Shown one piece after another: positions 21,590-25,019 of a DNA stretch of 25,019 nt. Source of the stretch: a virus. The notes beneath the pieces are model-generated. The model did no database searches, was not told where the DNA came from, and saw only the letters and a list, made by a program, of their open reading frames with translations. Where the stretch lies: the IMG/VR virus record IMGVR_UViG_3300032088_000076, positions 1 to 25,019 of that record. One strand, given 5' to 3'. How positions within the stretch are numbered: the stretch's first letter is position 1; each line of letters starts with the position of its first letter. The position numbers were made by a program, and so were the translations under genes.

Positions 21590-21690
21590 AGTTTTTAGTA
21601 GTACTTTGTATAGTAATAAGTTGGGCAGCTACTTGTAACCTACTTGGCAGGCTGGCGTAAAAGGCCTTATTATTGTACAAAGTATTTTCC
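21590..21690 (+). ncRNA. Candidate structured antisense RNA, terL-chaperone spacer
   Basis: From the promoter at 21556-21585 a transcript of about 100 bases would fold into one long hairpin: bases 21600-21620 pair with 21666-21686 over 21 uninterrupted positions around a 45-base loop, followed by a short U-run (21685-21688). Three pairs are G·U on the plus strand (21601/21685, 21611/21675, 21613/21673); on the minus strand each becomes an A·C mismatch, so the fold favours a plus-strand RNA. The loop can form a small CAGC/GCTG inner stem (21626-21629 with 21651-21654). The 3' arm covers the last five codons and stop of terL in antisense. Could also be a processing stem in the minus mRNA. Confidence 0.5.
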
Positions 21691-22980
21691 AAAATTAGGC
21701 TGCAGGTTATAATACATTCTCATCATAATAGCATCTGCATAATCTGGGCTTCTGCCTATGTTTAATTTCACATCTTCCTTAGGTATTATTTGCAGCTTAT
21801 TATCCTTATCCATATCCTTAGCCCTTACCTGTTCCAGTTCTTCTATTATATGCTTTTTAATATTTACATCATTTACACTTACACCTAGCTGGCCTTTGTT
21901 TATTATATCTGCCAGCTTATAATAGCACTGGGTTTTTAGGTTTTGGTAATTTTCTGCATTAATAGGCCTGCTGTTATTTACAAAGCCCTTACACCTTAAA
22001 TAATCTTTAGCCCCACCACCTACCCCATCTTCATCTATAATTATATTAGTAAGCTTAACTTGGTGCTGCTGCTGCATATCCCTTACTGTTTCCACTATTA
22101 ATGGTATTTCGCTTTTAAGGTATGTAACCACCTTTTCTATATGTAGCCCCTGCCAAAGCATAATAACAGTTTTATCAGCCCCAAACCTTGCGACATCGCA
22201 TGTTATGTATTTATCCCCTGCCTTACCTTTTGTACTGAATATATTAAGTATTGCATCATATTGTATTAGGCTATCATTACTAATATCATATTCCCAGTTT
22301 CCATATAGTAGCCTTTGCTTACTTAATTCATCTAACTGGCTTAGCTGCTTTTCATAGTGCTGGCTTATAAACTTATTATCCACTACTAAGCTTTGGATAA
22401 ATTTTTTGTAAGGCTTTAATTTGTTTTCCTTAAAAGGCCTGTAATATTCTGTGTAAACCCAGTTTTTAGCAGGGTTACAAGTCATAAGCAGCTTGGGTAT
22501 TATATTAAATTTATCAAGCTTATACCTTAGCCTGCTGGCTACTACATTTTTCGCCTTTTCGCTTACTTGGTTTGCTTCATCTATAAAGGCTGCTGTAATT
22601 TCCAAACTACCTAAACTATCAAAATTCCTATCACTTGGGTATAAAAATAAGTCCTTTAGTATTATTTCGCTTTTATTAAAAAAGGTTATTATATTACTGC
22701 TGCCATTAAATTTATAGTGCTTATTAGCTATAAGCCCCCACTGCTGGCACACTTCAAAAAATGTATTTAAAGTGGTTTTCTTTAAAGCATCGAGCTTGCT
22801 TCTTCCCATTAAGTACCTAGTGCTTGGATATTTAACTGCCATAAGTATAAGCCAAGCACAGCCTACATAGCTTTTCCCACCACCTGCAGCACCGCCAAAA
22901 AGTATTTCCCTAGTAGTATTATCAAACAGGTATTCTATTGCTTGTTCTTGGGTGCCTGTAAATTCGGTATTAATAATCAA
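21670..22980 (-). CDS. terL: Terminase large subunit
   Basis: A 436-aa packaging motor. ATPase: Walker A GGAAGGGKS (29-37), Walker B AAFIDEANQ (D134, E135), coupling motif LLMTCNP (164-170). Nuclease: CDVARFG (D262), IIIDEDGVGGG (D316, D318) and SPDYADA (D413, D416), the three acidic clusters of the RNase H-like fold. It cuts concatemeric DNA and drives it through the portal. The start is TTG at 22980 because the next Met lies beyond Walker A and the upstream frame is closed; it overlaps terS by 11 bases, so coupled translation can compensate for the weak start. Its last codons form one arm of the plus-strand hairpin. Confidence 0.95.
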   Translation of the reverse strand: MIINTEFTGTQEQAIEYLFDNTTREILFGGAAGGGKSYVGCAWLILMAVKYPSTRYLMGRSKLDALKKTTLNTFFEVCQQWGLIANKHYKFNGSSNIITFFNKSEIILKDLFLYPSDRNFDSLGSLEITAAFIDEANQVSEKAKNVVASRLRYKLDKFNIIPKLLMTCNPAKNWVYTEYYRPFKENKLKPYKKFIQSLVVDNKFISQHYEKQLSQLDELSKQRLLYGNWEYDISNDSLIQYDAILNIFSTKGKAGDKYITCDVARFGADKTVIMLWQGLHIEKVVTYLKSEIPLIVETVRDMQQQHQVKLTNIIIDEDGVGGGAKDYLRCKGFVNNSRPINAENYQNLKTQCYYKLADIINKGQLGVSVNDVNIKKHIIEELEQVRAKDMDKDNKLQIIPKEDVKLNIGRSPDYADAIMMRMYYNLQPNFGKYFVQ

Positions 22981-23323
22981 CGCCCTTTATATTTACATTA
23001 ATTTGTATTGGCTCATCGCCACTGGTTAAATCTAATTCGTTCCTTTCTATGTAGCCCCTTTGCTTGCCTTTGGTTTTTAGATAAAATATAGTAGCACTTG
23101 TATTGCCATCACCTATTTGCTTATGTAACTGGCTTTCTGCATAATCTAAAGCTATATTAGTTATATCCTTTACTTGCTTAGCAAATTCCCTATCTTCCTT
23201 TAGCCATTTATAGTAAGTGCTTCTTGGTGTATTAGTTTGCTTGCAGGCTACAGTTACTACACCTAAGCTATTTTCTAAGGCCTGCAATAAAGCTTCCTTT
23301 TTTATATGTCTACTTTTGTCCAT
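22970..23323 (-). CDS. terS: Terminase small subunit
   Basis: A 117-aa DNA-binding protein. Residues 8-50 form a helix-turn-helix (ALENSLGVVTVACKQTNTPR, STYYKWLKEDREFAKQV); a helical middle is followed by GNTSATIFYLKTKGKQRGY, a typical ending of HTH-type small terminases, and a short beta-rich tail for oligomerisation or motor docking. It recognises the packaging site and loads TerL. It overlaps the next gene (terL) by 11 bases and the previous SpeD-like gene by 14. Confidence 0.9.
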   Translation of the reverse strand: MDKSRHIKKEALLQALENSLGVVTVACKQTNTPRSTYYKWLKEDREFAKQVKDITNIALDYAESQLHKQIGDGNTSATIFYLKTKGKQRGYIERNELDLTSGDEPIQINVNIKGVDY

Positions 23324-23594
23324 TATTTGTATATTTAATTAAGTTATAAAATGGCTGCTGTACACAGCTGCTAAGTTCAATATATGTAGTTTCTTCTTCT
23401 GGGAAAGTATGTACTGCAAAATGGCTTTCCCCTAATAAGAATAGTGCAGTATATCCATAAGGCTTAAAGTGTTTTTCTACTACATCTAAAACCTTAAAAC
23501 CGCTATCCGTTAATAGCTTAGTATAATAGGCCTTTAATTTGCTGGGGTTTGTTTCCCTTACCCAGTCGCTATAATTATGCATTTTAGCTTTCAT
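23310..23594 (-). CDS. speD: SpeD-like S-adenosylmethionine decarboxylase, compact
   Basis: A 94-aa protein. The segment GESHFAVHTFPEEETTYIEL followed by SSCV matches the bacterial/archaeal AdoMet decarboxylase proenzyme signature (ESHLTIHTWPE...C). S57 (self-cleaving, pyruvoyl-forming), H62 and C77 have the same +5 and +20 spacing as S63, H68, C83 of the Thermotoga enzyme. Family members are usually about 115-135 aa; this one lacks most of the region after the Cys and the usual first strand. SAM decarboxylation feeds spermidine synthesis; some SpeD homologues are ornithine/arginine decarboxylases instead. It lies between a SAM-dependent methyltransferase (11-base overlap) and terS (14-base overlap). 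Confidence 0.8.
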   Translation of the reverse strand: MKAKMHNYSDWVRETNPSKLKAYYTKLLTDSGFKVLDVVEKHFKPYGYTALFLLGESHFAVHTFPEEETTYIELSSCVQQPFYNLIKYTNNGQK

Positions 23595-24816
23595 CTACTA
23601 CTAAATCTAGTTTAGGGTATATGTTTTTTATCTGCTTGCTATCCCCTTTATAAAATACTAATATATTTTGATGGCACTTACCTACTTTTCTATTATGCAT
23701 ATACCGCCTAACCCTTTGGGGTAAGGTGCCCAGTGGCTCTACTAATATCATTTCATTATACAATAGCATGCCATTTTTAATAAATATATTTTTTACATCA
23801 TTAGGGAAATTATAATAACCGCCCTGCTTATTCCTTAAATCGCCCACCACTATAAAAGCAAACCTGTTATCCTTTAGGCACTTTATGCTATCCGTAAAAG
23901 CCTTTTCCAATATACCTAAAAAGCTTTTATATTCCTTTTGGTTACTGGCATCATTTTCTAGTTCGCTATACACTTCTAAATCAAAATAAGGCGGACAGCT
24001 AAATAATAAGTCCTGTGTATTAGGCTTAATATGCTTTAATACATTTTGCCCATCATCACAAATGTACTTACTTGCACTGCCTTTTAATCTTTGGTTATTT
24101 AAGTCCGCTTGTTCCTGCCTAAGTTCTATGCCAGTAAACTTATTACCCAAGTAATCGCTAACATACCCAAAAACACTATCCCCTGCAAAGCAATCAAATG
24201 TATTGCAGTTATCTAAGCCAAACCATCTATTCGCTATTTCTGCAAGCACTGGGTCAAGTATGCTTACACCATTATTAATATCGCCCATAAGTTCGCTTTC
24301 ACTTAACTTACCTTCCCTGCTTTCCCCTTTGTCATTTATTAATTCATGCCACCCTTTTTTCCTATCTTTCCAATAGCCTTGCCTTGTATCTAATATGCTA
24401 AAAGGCGGCACCACAAAGCTATCCTCTAGCTTATTATGCTGCTGCACTTTTTCATCTTCATTAACCCAAACATCTAGCCCCCATTCTTCAAGCTTGACAC
24501 TATCCCATTCATTAGCTAATATATCCCATTCCCACTGCCCAAAACCTACATTATCTTTTACTATAAATTCCTGCTTTTGTTCCTCTGTTAATCCTACTGC
24601 TTTTTTTATATGCACTTTAGTTAGCCCTGCATCTATGCAAGCTTTGTATCGCATATTGCCGCCCAGTATTACCATATTTTCATCTACTACTATTGGCCTT
24701 AGTTCTAACATTTCTGGGAAATCTTTAACACTTTGCACTAGCTGCTTAAATTTATTATCCTTAATGTTTCTTGGGTTACTGCCATTAGGCACTATTTTTT
24801 TAATATCTATTTCCAT
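23584..24816 (-). CDS. ParB-domain / DNA methyltransferase fusion
   Basis: A 410-aa protein. Residues 1-100 resemble a ParB/Sulfiredoxin-type domain (IVPNGSNPRNIKDNKFKQLV, RPIVVDENMVILGGNMRYKA). The C-terminal part is an N-6/N-4 DNA methyltransferase: LDPVLAEIANRWFG, SAM-binding motif I as FDCFAGDS (207-214), FTGIELRQEQADLN, catalytic motif IV as SCPPYFDLEVYS (273-284), then KCHQNILVFYKGD near the end. Order motif I before IV is seen. Cys in place of Asp/Asn/Ser at the start of CPPY is a variant found in phage members I recall. Such enzymes probably modify phage DNA against restriction. Recognition site unknown. Confidence 0.88.
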   Translation of the reverse strand: MEIDIKKIVPNGSNPRNIKDNKFKQLVQSVKDFPEMLELRPIVVDENMVILGGNMRYKACIDAGLTKVHIKKAVGLTEEQKQEFIVKDNVGFGQWEWDILANEWDSVKLEEWGLDVWVNEDEKVQQHNKLEDSFVVPPFSILDTRQGYWKDRKKGWHELINDKGESREGKLSESELMGDINNGVSILDPVLAEIANRWFGLDNCNTFDCFAGDSVFGYVSDYLGNKFTGIELRQEQADLNNQRLKGSASKYICDDGQNVLKHIKPNTQDLLFSCPPYFDLEVYSELENDASNQKEYKSFLGILEKAFTDSIKCLKDNRFAFIVVGDLRNKQGGYYNFPNDVKNIFIKNGMLLYNEMILVEPLGTLPQRVRRYMHNRKVGKCHQNILVFYKGDSKQIKNIYPKLDLVVDES

Positions 24817-24848
24817 TTTGTATTTTTGTTAGTAAGTAATGTAATTTG

Positions 24849-25019
24849 TTAGCATTCATTTGGCATGGGTATCTTAACCCCCAGCTCTTGTATAGCCCAG
24901 CAGCGTATAGTTTCACAGTAATTATCAAATTCTTGTATATTAAGTTCCCTGCTTTTTGCTGGTGCAAATTTATTCTTCAATATTTCATGCATTTCGTATT
25001 TGTGATATCCAAGTTCATT
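24849..25019 (-). CDS. C-terminal part of an unrecognised gene
   Basis: The 3' end of a minus-strand gene enters from the window edge: 56 codons, with YHKYEMHEILKNKF, LNIQEFDNYCETIRCWAIQE and an end IPMPNEC before TAA. The pattern 'MHEILKxKF...ELxxxEFxxYxExIRxWAxxELGxxIPxPNE' is one I have seen at the end of phage proteins annotated as recombination/NinB-type or hypothetical in Bacteroidetes phages; the evidence is too short to name it. It stands 32 bases before the methyltransferase. Confidence 0.7.
   Translation of the reverse strand, partial: NELGYHKYEMHEILKNKFAPAKSRELNIQEFDNYCETIRCWAIQELGVKIPMPNEC

Noticed and set aside
24395-24832. Plus-strand frame of 145 codons
   Set aside because: Shadow of the ParB-methyltransferase gene, which carries clear motifs on the minus strand.
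1-25019. tRNA genes, CRISPR arrays, transposases, integrase or attachment sites
   Set aside because: No cloverleaf-like T-arm sequence, spaced direct repeats, DDE/tyrosine recombinase motifs or terminal duplications were noticed in reading both strands.

Overview
The window is a contiguous piece of a tailed-phage (Caudoviricetes) genome or prophage. A Bacteroidetes host is likely. Evidence: low-GC DNA; A-rich leaders in front of start codons, with only occasional AAGGA-type Shine-Dalgarno sequences; TAnnTTTG-type promoter boxes; and protein types I associate with Bacteroidetes phages (DUF6712-like connector, XkdF-like protease, a tape measure ending in SQEQLAGIRRRASV). Every protein gene I can support lies on the minus strand and is read from high to low coordinates. 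TAA, TAG and TGA all act as stops, so the standard bacterial code fits. No tRNA, rRNA, CRISPR array, insertion sequence or integrase was seen.

Layout in transcription order. (1) 25019-21670, packaging and DNA modification: the end of an unrecognised gene, a ParB-domain/DNA methyltransferase fusion, a small SpeD-like (S-adenosylmethionine decarboxylase) protein, then terminase small and large subunits. (2) 21669-21532: a spacer with a plus-strand promoter and a 21-pair RNA hairpin, which I propose encodes an antisense or structured RNA. (3) 21531-11367, tail module: tail assembly chaperone pair with a T9 slippery run, tail completion proteins, a newly noticed 40-aa gene, large tail-tip proteins, a beta-helical receptor-binding candidate and the tape measure. 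(4) 11330-4492, head module: prohead protease, coiled-coil protein, acidic scaffold-like protein, major capsid, an abundant (tail tube-like) structural protein, an unknown protein, portal and head-tail connector. Hairpins follow the capsid and tube-like genes. (5) 4502-3099, lysis-like cassette: small basic proteins, two holin-like membrane proteins, a peptidase M15 endolysin and a small unknown protein. (6) 3115-2381: a calcineurin-like phosphoesterase. (7) 2380-2021: a 360-base control region with a promoter, a dyad and 10-bp phased repeats. (8) 2020-1: six small unrecognised genes, probably the start of another transcription unit.

The observations most worth following are the plus-strand RNA candidate at 21556-21690; a short module present both as a free 40-aa gene (20039-20161) and as the N-terminus of the endolysin (4141), with related 10-bp repeats in the control region; the compact SpeD-like gene beside a SAM-using methyltransferase; and the tail-before-head gene order, with portal far from terminase. 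All functional statements are by eye from motifs; no database search was run.
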